This document shows positions 1-9,900 of a DNA stretch of 64,000 bases, piece after piece (within the stretch, counting starts at the first letter, position 1; each line of letters begins with the position of its first letter). The stretch covers positions 443,338-507,337 of the forward strand of contig NZ_LMUR01000022.1 of assembly GCF_009765825.1 (NCBI RefSeq), in the 5' to 3' direction. A program made the translations under genes and the position numbers. The notes beneath the pieces are model-generated. The model saw only the letters and a list, made by a program, of their open reading frames with translations, was not told where the DNA came from and searched no databases. The DNA is from Granulicella sp. L60. GTDB taxonomy: Bacteria; Acidobacteriota; Terriglobia; Terriglobales; Acidobacteriaceae.

Positions 1-3000
1 GATGGGGACGCCGCTCTCAGCAACGGTGACTCCCGAGATCTGCCAGCCACCGATCAGCGTTCTCTCAAACGCGTTGGTGGAGTGCAGGAAAAACGGAAGC
101 TCGTAGATGTAGTTTGCGTTGAAGATGTGGCGACGATCGAACAGACCCGAACCGCGGTCATAGTTTAGATTGAAGGGGTTTGAGATCTGGCCGCCGGAAC
201 CGGACAGTGTGGAAGAGGTAAGATCGCCGCTTTGAATATCGATCTCGTGCGACCACGTGTAAGCGAGCTGGATGGAAAATCCATGCTTTGCTTCCATGCG
301 CATGGCCGCCTGGAGTGAGTGATAGCTGCTGTTGGTTGTGTCTTCTACCTGCGTGATGTTGGCGAATCCAGGGAACTGCCTGTAGAAGTTTGCATTCGCT
401 CCGCCAGCAACTAACTGACGGTCGTCGTACGGGTTTGTGGGATTGCCTGGATCGGACAGCGGCAACGTATTGACTGCGCGCTCATCGTTCTGATGCCAGC
501 CTGTAACGCCTACGTACTGGATCGATGCAACGATGGAGGGTGCAAGCTCACGCTGTACTCCAAGGCTGAATTGAATCGTGGCGGGGTTGGGGTAGTTGTA
601 GGCCAGAGAGCCGAAGTTCGCCGGCGAGGTGGGAGAGGTTGCGGTTGCTCCAGTCAAACTGCTCTGGTTCGGGTTAGAGAAATAGATTGCGTTGACGGAA
701 GGTTGATAGGCGAACGGTGCATTGACGTCTGTACCGTAGATGTCGTTGCCCTGGACGCGCTCGAAGAACATTCCGAAGCCGGACCGAATAACTGTCTTTC
801 CATCTCCGGAGAGGTCGTAAGCAAAGCCGACACGAGGCTGAATGGTGCCGTATGTCGCCTTTACCAGTCCTCTGGGAAGACCGTTGACTCCCGCCAGCTC
901 CACGCCATTCAGATAGAAGGGCACTGGTGCTCCTGCGGGTTGGCTGAATCCAGGCCCATTCGGATTCAAAGTCCCATCCGCTGCAGGAACCTGCGCGTCG
1001 GCGGGATTGAAGGCGGAGGGAAGGAAGTTCGACGTCCGATTGTTTTTCTCAAAGGTGCGCGGCAGCCCGTCGTAACGGAGGCCGAGGTTGAGCGTCAGTC
1101 TCGGAAGAACGTGCCAGTTATCCAAGCCATATCCGGAGTAGGTGTTGTTGACCCAGTGTGCTGTCTGCAGCGACTGAAGCTGGGTGTAGCTGTTTGCAAA
1201 GCCCAACAGGAAGTTTACATACGAGTCTTTCGCGTAAGCTCCATCGTTGAACGTAAAGTCACCCTGGGTATCTGCCTGCTGCTGCTGGTTCTTGTCCATG
1301 CGCATGTAGCCTGCGCCGAACTTGAAGGCATGCTTTCCATGGGTCCAGGACAGGTCATCGCGAATCTGGTAGTCGAGGAAGGAGTTATGCCACGGCCAGT
1401 AGTTAGTCGTGTAGGTAGTTCCAGGCCCGATGCCGGAGAATGCGACGGAGGGAAGACGGTTCTGAGCGTTGTTGCCTGTAAAGATGCCGGTTCCAGTCCA
1501 GCCAGCAGGTTGCTGAAAGATGCCGGCCGGGGTGATGTCGATGGTGTTGCCATTGACATTCAGGGCGGTCTCATTCAACAGGGTCGGAGAGATGACCTGG
1601 CTCAGGTTGATGACTGCGGCCCACGATGGGTTCGCGAACACATTGCCGACGGTGGGGTAGCTGTCGCCGCTCCACTGGGTCGGGAAGATGGTCTGGGACA
1701 TCTGATCGTGAATCCAGTGGCCCATCAGGTGAAGTCTGTCGTTGATGTTGTGATCGACGCGGACTACATCTTCGCGAACGTCGGTCGGCTGCTTGGGCGA
1801 TGCGATATATTGGTTACCCGCCGCATTTGGTTTCGGAATCGCGCCGGTTCCCAGGAATAGTACAGCGTTGGGATCGAGAAGCTGGTGAGGAATGGTTGAC
1901 ACGCATGTAGTGGCACTGGTGCAGGTGTTGGGGAAGGGCTGTCCTGCCGTAAGGCCTAGCTGACCGTACAGCGCTTGTTTGGCCGGATCCGCAGTCACCG
2001 GGACAATCGGAAGCACAGCGGCACCGTTTGAGGTGTAGTCCGTATATGCCAGATCCTGCCCAGCGGTGGGGAAGTTGGAAGCGGGAACCGTTTGGGCCGC
2101 GTTAGGATTGGCGCCCTGGATGAACTTGCGCCACTCTTCGCTCCAGAAGAAGAAGGTCTTCTTGCGATCCTTGTTGTAGAGACCAGGGATCCACACCGGG
2201 CCGCCGATGTCTCCGCCGTAGATGTTCAGGCGTAGCTCCGGCCTTGGCTGACCGGCCTGTTTGGAGAAGTAGTTGTTTGCATCGAAGACGTCGTTGCGGT
2301 TGAACTCCCACAGCCCGCCGTGGAAGTCGTGGGTTCCAGACTTGAGAACCATCGTCACCGTACCGCCGGAGGAGATGCCGTAGTCGGGGCTGTAGTTGCT
2401 GCTGAGGATCTGGAACTCGGCGATGACGTCTGGAGCAGGCATGACGTCCAGTTTGCCGCCGCTGCCGCGGTCATACACTTCGCCGCCGTCGATCAACCAG
2501 TTGTTGTGGTCAGGCCGCATGCCGTTGAAGCTCAGGTTGAAGCTGCTGCCCTGAGCGGTGACGCCGTTGAACGAGGGATTGGTCGTCGAGACACCCGTGC
2601 CCAGCGTGGTCAGGGAGATGACGTTACGTCCGTTGGTCGCCAACTGCTCGATCTGTTTGCCGGTGATCAGGGAGCTGACTTCGTTGGTCTCGGACTGCAC
2701 CTGCAGTGCGTCGGCCTCGACCGTTACGGTTTGGCTCTCGGACCCGATTGCAAGCGCAACGCTCGCACGCAACGTCTGCGCGACGTTCAGCACGATTCCA
2801 GAGGCGGTGTAGCTTTTGAAGCCGGATGCGGTAGCGGTCAACTTGTAGGTGCCGACCTGCAGGCCAGGAAGATCAAAGAGGCCGGAGGAGCTCGACGTCG
2901 TCGTGCGCACATCGCCGGTAGCGACGTGTGTAACCGTGATCGTTACATTGGGGACTACGGCGCCGGACGGATCCGTCACCACGCCTGTAATCTCTGCGTT

Positions 3001-3081
3001 TTCCTGCGCGTAAACGCTTCCGCACGCGAAGAAAGCCAGGAGCATCAGGATAAATATCCTGTACCTATTGCGCTGTTTCAT
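1..3081 (-). CDS. TonB-dependent receptor, Oar-like (3' end outside window)
   Basis: Outer-membrane receptor that imports large substrates with energy from TonB-ExbBD; the ligand cannot be told from sequence. From the ATG at 3081 the frame stays open to the window edge, giving at least 1,027 residues with the C-terminus missing. The start is supported by GGAGG seven bases upstream. A signal peptide (about residues 1-25, ending SVYAQ) is followed by a carboxypeptidase-D-like regulatory fold (about 28-110, with VVTDPSGAVVPN), a plug containing NNWLIDGGEVYDRGSGG, and a long beta-barrel rich in Asn, Tyr and Gly. This order is typical of the expanded Oar-like families of Acidobacteriota. It is transcribed away from the alditol oxidase side and no partner gene is adjacent inside the window. 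Confidence 0.9.
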   Translation of the reverse strand, partial: MKQRNRYRIFILMLLAFFACGSVYAQENAEITGVVTDPSGAVVPNVTITVTHVATGDVRTTTSSSSGLFDLPGLQVGTYKLTATASGFKSYTASGIVLNVAQTLRASVALAIGSESQTVTVEADALQVQSETNEVSSLITGKQIEQLATNGRNVISLTTLGTGVSTTNPSFNGVTAQGSSFNLSFNGMRPDHNNWLIDGGEVYDRGSGGKLDVMPAPDVIAEFQILSSNYSPDYGISSGGTVTMVLKSGTHDFHGGLWEFNRNDVFDANNYFSKQAGQPRPELRLNIYGGDIGGPVWIPGLYNKDRKKTFFFWSEEWRKFIQGANPNAAQTVPASNFPTAGQDLAYTDYTSNGAAVLPIVPVTADPAKQALYGQLGLTAGQPFPNTCTSATTCVSTIPHQLLDPNAVLFLGTGAIPKPNAAGNQYIASPKQPTDVREDVVRVDHNINDRLHLMGHWIHDQMSQTIFPTQWSGDSYPTVGNVFANPSWAAVINLSQVISPTLLNETALNVNGNTIDITPAGIFQQPAGWTGTGIFTGNNAQNRLPSVAFSGIGPGTTYTTNYWPWHNSFLDYQIRDDLSWTHGKHAFKFGAGYMRMDKNQQQQADTQGDFTFNDGAYAKDSYVNFLLGFANSYTQLQSLQTAHWVNNTYSGYGLDNWHVLPRLTLNLGLRYDGLPRTFEKNNRTSNFLPSAFNPADAQVPAADGTLNPNGPGFSQPAGAPVPFYLNGVELAGVNGLPRGLVKATYGTIQPRVGFAYDLSGDGKTVIRSGFGMFFERVQGNDIYGTDVNAPFAYQPSVNAIYFSNPNQSSLTGATATSPTSPANFGSLAYNYPNPATIQFSLGVQRELAPSIVASIQYVGVTGWHQNDERAVNTLPLSDPGNPTNPYDDRQLVAGGANANFYRQFPGFANITQVEDTTNSSYHSLQAAMRMEAKHGFSIQLAYTWSHEIDIQSGDLTSSTLSGSGGQISNPFNLNYDRGSGLFDRRHIFNANYIYELPFFLHSTNAFERTLIGGWQISGVTVAESGVPI

Positions 3082-3651
3082 GATTTGCCTCCAAGAAAAT
3101 TGCAAGCTACAGTTTTTTACTCAGGCTGTTCGAGTCGTCGCCGAACCGAGTGCCTGACCTCTGTCGCCTGCAGGCCGTCTGTGCGTCAGGGTCAGGTTGC
3201 GTATGTTTCGCACCTGTCCTGCCAAGGTCTTTGCAAACAACTAAAGCGTTTATTTAGAGAGTTTCTAAATCAACTACAGAGATTTCGACGGAACATTAGT
3301 TGGGGTTGTGTACTAATGTCAAGTGAAAATATTTGATTGGGATATTGGGAGTTCTTATTCGGCGCTAACGGGATTTTCTTTCATCAATTGGACGGACCAC
3401 TTGCGATCTCACCCGCATCTATCGAGGACATGATGAGCACCGAAGTGCATATGCGTGCCTCGCGCTGGCGAGATCGCACCATACGCAGTGCCTCCAGCGA
3501 TCGACATCTCTTGCTGCCACTTGAGTTCCAGCCTTCGCACATGCAGCGCAAAAGGCAGACGGTCACCTAACTCATGGGGCAGCAGAGATCTTGCGATCCT
3601 CAAACATAAAGAGGCGACGGTTTTACCCGAAGAGAGGGAGGTCGTCCGGCC
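3082..3651. other. Intergenic region upstream of the first TonB-dependent receptor
   Basis: This 570-base gap holds the ribosome binding site and presumably the promoter of the minus-strand receptor. The stretch around 3230-3330 is AT-rich compared with its surroundings and fits a promoter zone. I see no convincing -35/-10 pair and no credible small gene; the short open frames at 3337-3782 lack ribosome binding sites and sit on both strands at once. Confidence 0.5.
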
Positions 3652-5022
3652 TCATGCGCCGTACAGGTTTTTATTCAGAAAGTCGTTGCGGAACCTGCCC
3701 TGGGGATCATAGCGCTTTGCGAGCGCCTCAAAGTCGGCAAACTTCGGATATAGCTGCCGAAGCTGGTCTAACGGTGTGGTGAAGAGCTTGGCCCAGTGCG
3801 GTCGTGCACCGAAGGGCTTTAGTTGCTCTTCAATCAGCGGCAGGATCTGCTTCACATCATTCCACTCCGGCTTCCATGTGAAGTGGATGGCCATCGAATC
3901 CCGCTCGTAGGCCATGCTCATCCACAGATGATCTGCGGCGATGGTGCGCAACTCCGTGATGAAGAGGTGCGGTGTGATCCGGTCGCGCAGCTTTTCGACG
4001 GCGAGTATCGCCTGATAGGCGCGATTGCGTGGAACGAAGTACTCGGTCTGTAGTTCGGCGCCGCTCGATGGAGTGAAGTTCATGCGGAAGTGAGGCAGCC
4101 GCTCGTACCAAGGGCCCGGAATGCCCTGCTGGTCCGTGCAGTTCTCCGCCGAGTGCCCGGTCAGAGGATGGAGCTTGGTCTTCTGCAGCGTGGCTCCATA
4201 AAAGAGCGGAGGCATGGCGGGCGCGGTGTTGTTCGTCACGGTCTGCTTCAGCCATACCTGGGTGGCGCGGTGATGTTGCCAGTCGGTGAAGAGGCTGACG
4301 CTGTAGCCGGAGGCGAAGATGGTGTCGAGGTTATGTTCCAGTTGGTCGAACGACAGATTCTCGTAGACGACCTGCGCGATCTGAAAGGTGGGAACGACGT
4401 CGAGCGTGATGCTGGTGATTACGCCCAGAGCGCCCAGTCCAACGACCATTCCTGCAAACTGATCGGGATTGCCGTTGCGCGAGAGTGAGACCTTTTCGCC
4501 GCTGCCATTGACGATCTCTATGCCCGAGACGATCGTCGACAGGTTGCCGTTATGGATGCCGGAGCCATGCGTTGCGGTCGAACAGGCTCCGACGACAGAG
4601 ACGTGCGGAAGCGAAGCAAGATTGTGCACCGCGAAGCCCTGCGCGTCGAGCCACGGTGCGAGTTTGCCGTAGGTAACGCCAGCGCCTACTGTGACTGTGC
4701 GAGCTTCTTTATTGAGCGTCATCTGGTCGAGGCGCTTGAGCGATATCTGATCTCCCACCGTGTCGGCGATGTTGTTGAAGGAGTGCCGAGCTCCGAGCGC
4801 CTTGGCGTGGGGCAGACTCTTGAGAAGTTGTCCGACCTCTTCCGCGCTGGCGGGTTGATCGACGCGAACCGACTTGAAGGTATAGTTGCCGGCCCAGTTG
4901 GTGCGTGGACCTTCGGCGGGCGCGGTCTGGTCTGCCGCCTGATCTGCGGCCTGCGCGAAGCGGGAAAGCAGGGAACCAGCGAGGATCGCTCCGGACGTCT
5001 TCAAAAACTGCCTCTTATCCAT
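3652..5022 (-). CDS. Alditol oxidase-like FAD enzyme with Tat-type signal
   Basis: A VAO-family flavoprotein that by similarity oxidises the terminal carbon of polyols such as xylitol or sorbitol with O2, forming H2O2. The start at 5022 is chosen over the longer frame (5061) because GAAAGG lies six bases upstream; the product is 456 aa. Residues 1-27 carry a KRQFLK Tat-like motif and a hydrophobic stretch. The body follows Streptomyces coelicolor AldO closely: NWAGN (42-46), ARHSF with His80 at the covalent-FAD position, Ser137 in ASLPH, ATHGSG (150-155), FTPSSGAELQ, Glu357 and Arg359 in ELRT, and Lys412 in HWAKLF. These correspond to AldO His46, Ser106, Glu320, Arg322 and Lys375 from memory of that family. 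Gulonolactone-type oxidases share the fold, but the AldO match is far closer. An exported H2O2-producing polyol oxidase is unusual. Confidence 0.87.
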   Translation of the reverse strand: MDKRQFLKTSGAILAGSLLSRFAQAADQAADQTAPAEGPRTNWAGNYTFKSVRVDQPASAEEVGQLLKSLPHAKALGARHSFNNIADTVGDQISLKRLDQMTLNKEARTVTVGAGVTYGKLAPWLDAQGFAVHNLASLPHVSVVGACSTATHGSGIHNGNLSTIVSGIEIVNGSGEKVSLSRNGNPDQFAGMVVGLGALGVITSITLDVVPTFQIAQVVYENLSFDQLEHNLDTIFASGYSVSLFTDWQHHRATQVWLKQTVTNNTAPAMPPLFYGATLQKTKLHPLTGHSAENCTDQQGIPGPWYERLPHFRMNFTPSSGAELQTEYFVPRNRAYQAILAVEKLRDRITPHLFITELRTIAADHLWMSMAYERDSMAIHFTWKPEWNDVKQILPLIEEQLKPFGARPHWAKLFTTPLDQLRQLYPKFADFEALAKRYDPQGRFRNDFLNKNLYGA

Positions 5023-5427
5023 TCCATACCTTTCAAAACCTCCACGAAGATCAGGCAGCACGCCTGTTCAAAGTGGACTATCCAATCTTCGGTTCGTCAA
5101 TGCGTTCGCAGCGAACTTTAGGTCTATCTGCGGCGCAAAACATTCTCCCACAGAAGTCGCTTAGATCGACGACACGCGCTTCGTGCCCGTTCTTCGCGTC
5201 TTTTGAAGTGATGATCCACGGTCTTCTGTCCCACATTGTCGTCACAGCGCTTATGAAAACCGCTGTGTCCTCATTTTTAAGTTGCAAACCTGTCTGTACG
5301 CCTATACAAATTTATCCATCAGAAACACAAACGAAATAGCCATGAGCGCCTTATCGCCTGCCCACTCCGGCAGAGGGCGACGGAACAGGCTTTTGGAAGA
5401 ACAGCGTCTGAAGGCGGGATCAAACGA
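5023..5427. promoter_or_regulatory. Divergent control region with a 7-bp inverted repeat
   Basis: The gap separates the minus-strand alditol oxidase from the plus-strand NagX-like gene. It contains the perfect inverted repeat CACAGCG (5243-5249) and CGCTGTG (5261-5267) with an 11-base spacer, a candidate operator. Farther right, TTGCAA (5282-5287) and TATACA (5303-5308) form a poorly spaced (15 base) promoter-like pair. Between them lies GTCTGTAC, one base off the HutC-type operator consensus seen upstream of the second receptor. No coding sequence is credible here. Confidence 0.4.
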
Positions 5428-6585
5428 ATGACGACCATGCAGCAGGTGACGGCTTCGGCTGTCTCGGGAAAACGCCTCTCCTCGATCGATGTCCTGCGCG
5501 GCTTTACGCTTGCCGTCATGATCCTGGTCAACACCGCTGGCGAGTGGGATCACGCGTACTGGCCTCTGAAGCACTCGGTATGGAACGGCTGCACCCCGAC
5601 GGACCTGGTCTTCCCAACCTTTCTCTTTCTCACGGGAACCTCGCTGGTCTTCTCCTTTCGCTCGCGTCTGGCACGAGGCGTAGGCAAACGCGAGCTTCTG
5701 CTCCACACGCTGCAACGCTCGGTCATCCTCTTTCTTATCGGCGTCGTTCTGAACGGGCTTCCTTTCTTTCCTCTTTCTACTCTGCGCATCTACGGTGTGC
5801 TGCAGCGCATTGCGTTGTGTTATCTGTGCGCCAGTGCTCTCTATCTATGGAACCGAAGGCCCGCATTTCTGCTTTCGGTAACGGCTCTTCTGCTGGTGGG
5901 TTACTGGGTGATGATGCGGTGGATTCCACTGCCTGGCGGCATGCTCCCCGTACGCGATCTTCCCATCCTCGACCCTGTTCGCAACTGGGTTGCAATCATC
6001 GATCGCTGGATGCTTCCCGGCCGCCTCTACGAAGGAACACGCGATCCTGAAGGCCTCCTGAGCACACTACCTGCAATCGCCACAGTTCTTCTCGGAGTTC
6101 TCACTGGCCTCTGGCTACAGACGCAGAGAACCATTCAGGAAAAGAGCAGATGGATGCTCATCGCAGGAACCGCTCTGATCGCGGGCGGCGAGATGTGGAA
6201 TATCTGGTTCCCCATTAATAAGAAGCTGTGGACCAGCTCCTACGTTCTCTTCGCTGCCGGAATCGCTCTGGTGGCGCTCGCGCTGTGTACATGGCTGATC
6301 AAAGACGATGGTACGGCTGGCCGGTGGAGCTATCCGTGGCGCGTCTTCGGCACCAACGCCATCACTGCTTATGTGATCTCAGAGGTTCTCGCGATCATCA
6401 TCTACGTCGTGCATGTTCCCGGCAGCCGACCGCCCATCACGTTGAAGGGATACATCTTCACTCACTTCTTCGCCTCTGTCTTTCCGCCAGGAATGGATTC
6501 GTTGTTGTTCGCCATCGCCTTCGTCGCGGTCTGCTTCGTCCCGGTATGGATTCTGTATCAACGGCGCATCTTTATCAAGATCTAA
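5428..6585 (+). CDS. NagX/HGSNAT-like membrane protein (DUF5009 type), copy A
   Basis: Multi-pass inner-membrane protein of the heparan-alpha-glucosaminide N-acetyltransferase-like family, 385 aa. The family signature opens the protein (SIDVLRGFTLAVMILVNTAG, about 18-37), followed by the loop with WNGCTPTDLVFPTFLFLTG and roughly ten hydrophobic segments. In Proteobacteria relatives called NagX sit in N-acetylglucosamine and chitin loci; whether they acylate or transport sugars is unsettled. Here it precedes a TonB receptor and is followed further on by a second copy, a GntR regulator and a GH20 hexosaminidase, which supports an amino-sugar role. A GGCGGG stretch 15-20 bases upstream is only a weak ribosome binding site. 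Confidence 0.82.
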   Translation: MTTMQQVTASAVSGKRLSSIDVLRGFTLAVMILVNTAGEWDHAYWPLKHSVWNGCTPTDLVFPTFLFLTGTSLVFSFRSRLARGVGKRELLLHTLQRSVILFLIGVVLNGLPFFPLSTLRIYGVLQRIALCYLCASALYLWNRRPAFLLSVTALLLVGYWVMMRWIPLPGGMLPVRDLPILDPVRNWVAIIDRWMLPGRLYEGTRDPEGLLSTLPAIATVLLGVLTGLWLQTQRTIQEKSRWMLIAGTALIAGGEMWNIWFPINKKLWTSSYVLFAAGIALVALALCTWLIKDDGTAGRWSYPWRVFGTNAITAYVISEVLAIIIYVVHVPGSRPPITLKGYIFTHFFASVFPPGMDSLLFAIAFVAVCFVPVWILYQRRIFIKI

Positions 6586-6941
6586 AAAACCTAAAGAAAT
6601 CGTGAATTTAGTATTGCACTTCAGTCCAGTTGTCTATACGATCTGACATCTGAACATTTCAGTTCCATGAATCGCCGTCTGAGCATGGAAGCGTTGTAGC
6701 AATTTTTCTTTTGCGGTTCGCTATTGATCTTCCCCGCGAGAGTCCGAAAAGACCTCCAGCGGTGATCGTTCCACCCAATGTTTAGCGTCACGGGCCAACG
6801 AAGGGAGAAGCTGCGGCAGGAAGCAAGGCTTTCGTCCTAACAAAGTTTCAGAACAAAAACATACTCAAGCCAAGTACCAATAACCCGAAATCTCGATACA
6901 CAAAGATATTGATTCGGAAGATCTACTCTCGGAGGAAGCCA
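6586..6941. other. Upstream region of the second TonB-dependent receptor
   Basis: A gap of 356 bases with AT-rich ends. It contains the promoter-like pair and HutC-type site listed separately at 6614-6640 and the receptor ribosome binding site GGAGGA at 6931-6936. The central part (6660-6840) has no recognisable gene. A long 5' untranslated leader of about 290 bases is implied if the 6614-6640 promoter is real. Confidence 0.4.
6614..6640 (+). promoter_or_regulatory. Candidate promoter overlapped by a HutC/GntR-type operator (GTCTATAC)
   Basis: TTGCAC at 6614-6619 and TATACG at 6635-6640 make a promoter-like pair with a short 15-base spacer. GTCTATAC at 6632-6639 overlaps the -10 element and matches exactly the GT-N-TA-N-AC consensus known for HutC-subfamily GntR regulators. 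A regulator of that subfamily is encoded at 11725-12501. Inference: it represses the receptor until an amino-sugar phosphate or similar effector is bound. The half-sites outside the core are only partly symmetrical. Confidence 0.4.
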
Positions 6942-9900
6942 ATGCGCAAGCAACTCACGCTAAGCAAAAGTCTTTTGGCATTAGCACTGGTCTTGATGGC
7001 CTGTATTCCATCATTTGCTCAAACCATCACCGGAACCATTACCGGAACCGTGACCGACCCCAGCGGTGCCGTCGTGGCAGGAGCCAAGGTCACCGCGGTC
7101 AACGTGCTCACCGGTGTACAGACGCCGACAACGACCAACCCCAGCGGCATCTACTCTCTGCGCTTCCTGCAGATCGGGCAGTACAAGGTCAGCGTCGAAG
7201 CTCCGAGCTTCTCCACTCAGAGCACAAGCGTATTTACTCTCGAGGTCGATCAGGAAGCAAGGGTGAACGTCGGGCTCACACTCGGCGCCGCAAATAGCAG
7301 CGTCATCGTCACCGACACCGCGCCCATTCTGAATACGGAAAACGCCACCACCGGAGACACCATCACGGCGGCTGCAGCGACCGAGCTTCCTCTTCAGAGC
7401 CGCAACTTTTCTACCCTCACCCTGCTGGTTGCAGGAGCGATCACGCCCAACCCGGCTGCCCTCGATAACGTAGGCCGCAGCCAGTACAACGGCGGATTCA
7501 ACGTCAACGGCAATCGCGAGCAGAGCAACAACTACACGCTCGACGGTGCCGACATCAACGAAGCCATCGACAACTACATCGGCTACAGCCCCAACGTCGA
7601 CGCGCTCGGTGAAGTCCGCATCATCACCGGCAACGCCACCGCGGAGTACGGTAACGCCAACGGCGGCCAGGTCGTCATGGTGACCAAGAGCGGCACAAAC
7701 CACTTCCACGGCAACGCTTACTTCTTCGGCGAAAATCAGAACCTTAATGCATCCCCATGGAATGCCGGTACACGTCCTCCGCTTAACCGCGCCATCTTCG
7801 GTGGCACCCTCGGCGGTCCTCTTCTTCACGACAAGCTCTTCTTCTTCGTCGACTACCAGGGAGCCCGTCAGCATAGCGACACGGTCGAACAGCGCACGGT
7901 CGTCTCAGCTGCAGACCGCGCTCGCACTGATATCACCAATCCGGCTGCACTCTATCTCTTCGCCCACCCGGAGCTCTATCCCCTGCCGAATACGACCCCT
8001 GGGCAAGGATCTTCGGTAAACTACATCGGCTCTTCAGGACAGGCCACAGTAAACGACCAGGGCGATGCAAAGATCGACTGGAAGGCGACCAATCGCGATA
8101 CCATCTCCGGCCGCGTCTCCATCGGACGTGAGCACGACGGTTACTCGAAGGTTGCTCTGCCCACAGACATCCCCACCAACTTCAACGATCCCTACACCGG
8201 CTTCATCGTGAACTGGACGCACGTCATCTCGCCGAGCCTGATCAACGAGGCCCGCGCCGGCTATGGCCGCACGCGCTACATTCAGACGCCAACCGATGTC
8301 TCCGGCAAGTGGGGCACGACCGGCAACGCGACCCTCGGCATCCCCGGAACGCAGCTCGTCCCGGGCTTCAGTACGCTCGTCATCGGCAACAAGGCGAACT
8401 CCGGAACGGTTGACGATATCGGCGCACCCGCTGGTCAGGACGGTAACGGCTCTTACGGCGGTATCGACAGCGACAGCATCGTCAACGCCTTCACCTACGG
8501 CGACAACCTCACATGGCAGCACGGAAAGCAGACTCTGAAGTTCGGCGCGCAGGTGCTTCGCTATCAGGAGAACCGCTACTACTCCGGCAACGACGGCACG
8601 CTCGGATGGTTCAGCTTCAACGCCAGCGTAGATGACTTCCTCCACGACAACGTCACCACCGAAGGACAGGGCGCACTCACCGGCCGCTGGGGACAGCGCC
8701 AGTATCGCCCCGCGTTCTTCGTGCAGGATGACTACAAGCTGAGTTCCAACCTGACCATCAATCTCGGCCTGCGCTGGGAGTATGACCAGCCCTACATCGA
8801 GGTCAACAACAAGCAGGCGAACATCAACCTCACCACCGGAGCCATCGTAAACGCCGGCGTCAATGGCGCACCTCGCGGGCTCTATGACTCCTACCACGCT
8901 GGTTTCATGCCTCGGCTCGGCTTCGCCTGGTCGCCTGAGTCCCTCCACGAGAAGTTTGTGCTTCGCGGTGGATATGGCATCACGAACTTCCTCGAAGGAA
9001 CGGGTGCGAACCTCCGCCTCACGCTCAACCCGCCCTTCTTCGTGGACGCTTCGTGCACTGCTGGTCTCCCCTGCGCAAACGGAGGTCAGTTGTCCACCAC
9101 TCAGGGCTTCTATCGTCCATCCGACCCCTCTGTCTACTCCGGCAACGTGCGCGCATGGCAGAAGGATCTGAAGCCCGCTCTCATCCAGCAGTACAACCTC
9201 ACCACGGAATATCAGCTCGACAACTTCACCTCTTTGACTGTCGCCTATCTCGGTCAGGTAGGAAACCACCTGGTCGATCCGCGTGAGGCCAACCAGCGGG
9301 CCTGCCTTAATTGCGATCTACCCATCACAACGCTGTCCGCTCTCAACCCGGCGCTCAGCCAGATTACGAACATCAGCTTCACTGAGTCAGAGGCGGTGAT
9401 GAACTACAACTCGCTGCAGGTGACAGGACGTCGTCGCCTCAGCCACGGACTCGAAGTGCTCGCCAACTGGACCTACAGCAAGGGACTTAGCAACAACCTT
9501 GGCTACTACGGTGCAGGCGGCGGCGCAGGCGACTCACAGAGCGCGTACTGGCAGGATGCCTACAACGGTCGTGCAGACTACGGCCCGACGTACTTCGATG
9601 CTCGTCATAACGTATCGATCTCCGGCTACTACGAGCTTCCGTTCGGTCGCGGACGTCAGTTCGGTGGCAACATGAATCGCTTCGAGGATGAGATCGTCGG
9701 CGGCTGGAAGGCAAGCACCATCATGAGCTTCCACACCGGCTTCCCCATCACCGTAAACTCAAACGCGTTCTACTCAACCACAGTCAACGCCAGGGCATCG
9801 CGCGCCAATCACCTTCGCAGCTTGAAGGTGGTCGGCAGAACCTCACGCAACTGGTTCGGAAACGATCCCTCCGTTGCAGGCTGCGCAAGCGACACCGACA

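Noticed and set aside
493..1860. 455-codon plus-strand frame opposite the first TonB receptor
   Set aside because: The minus-strand receptor frame is continuous through this stretch and carries family motifs; the plus frame does not.
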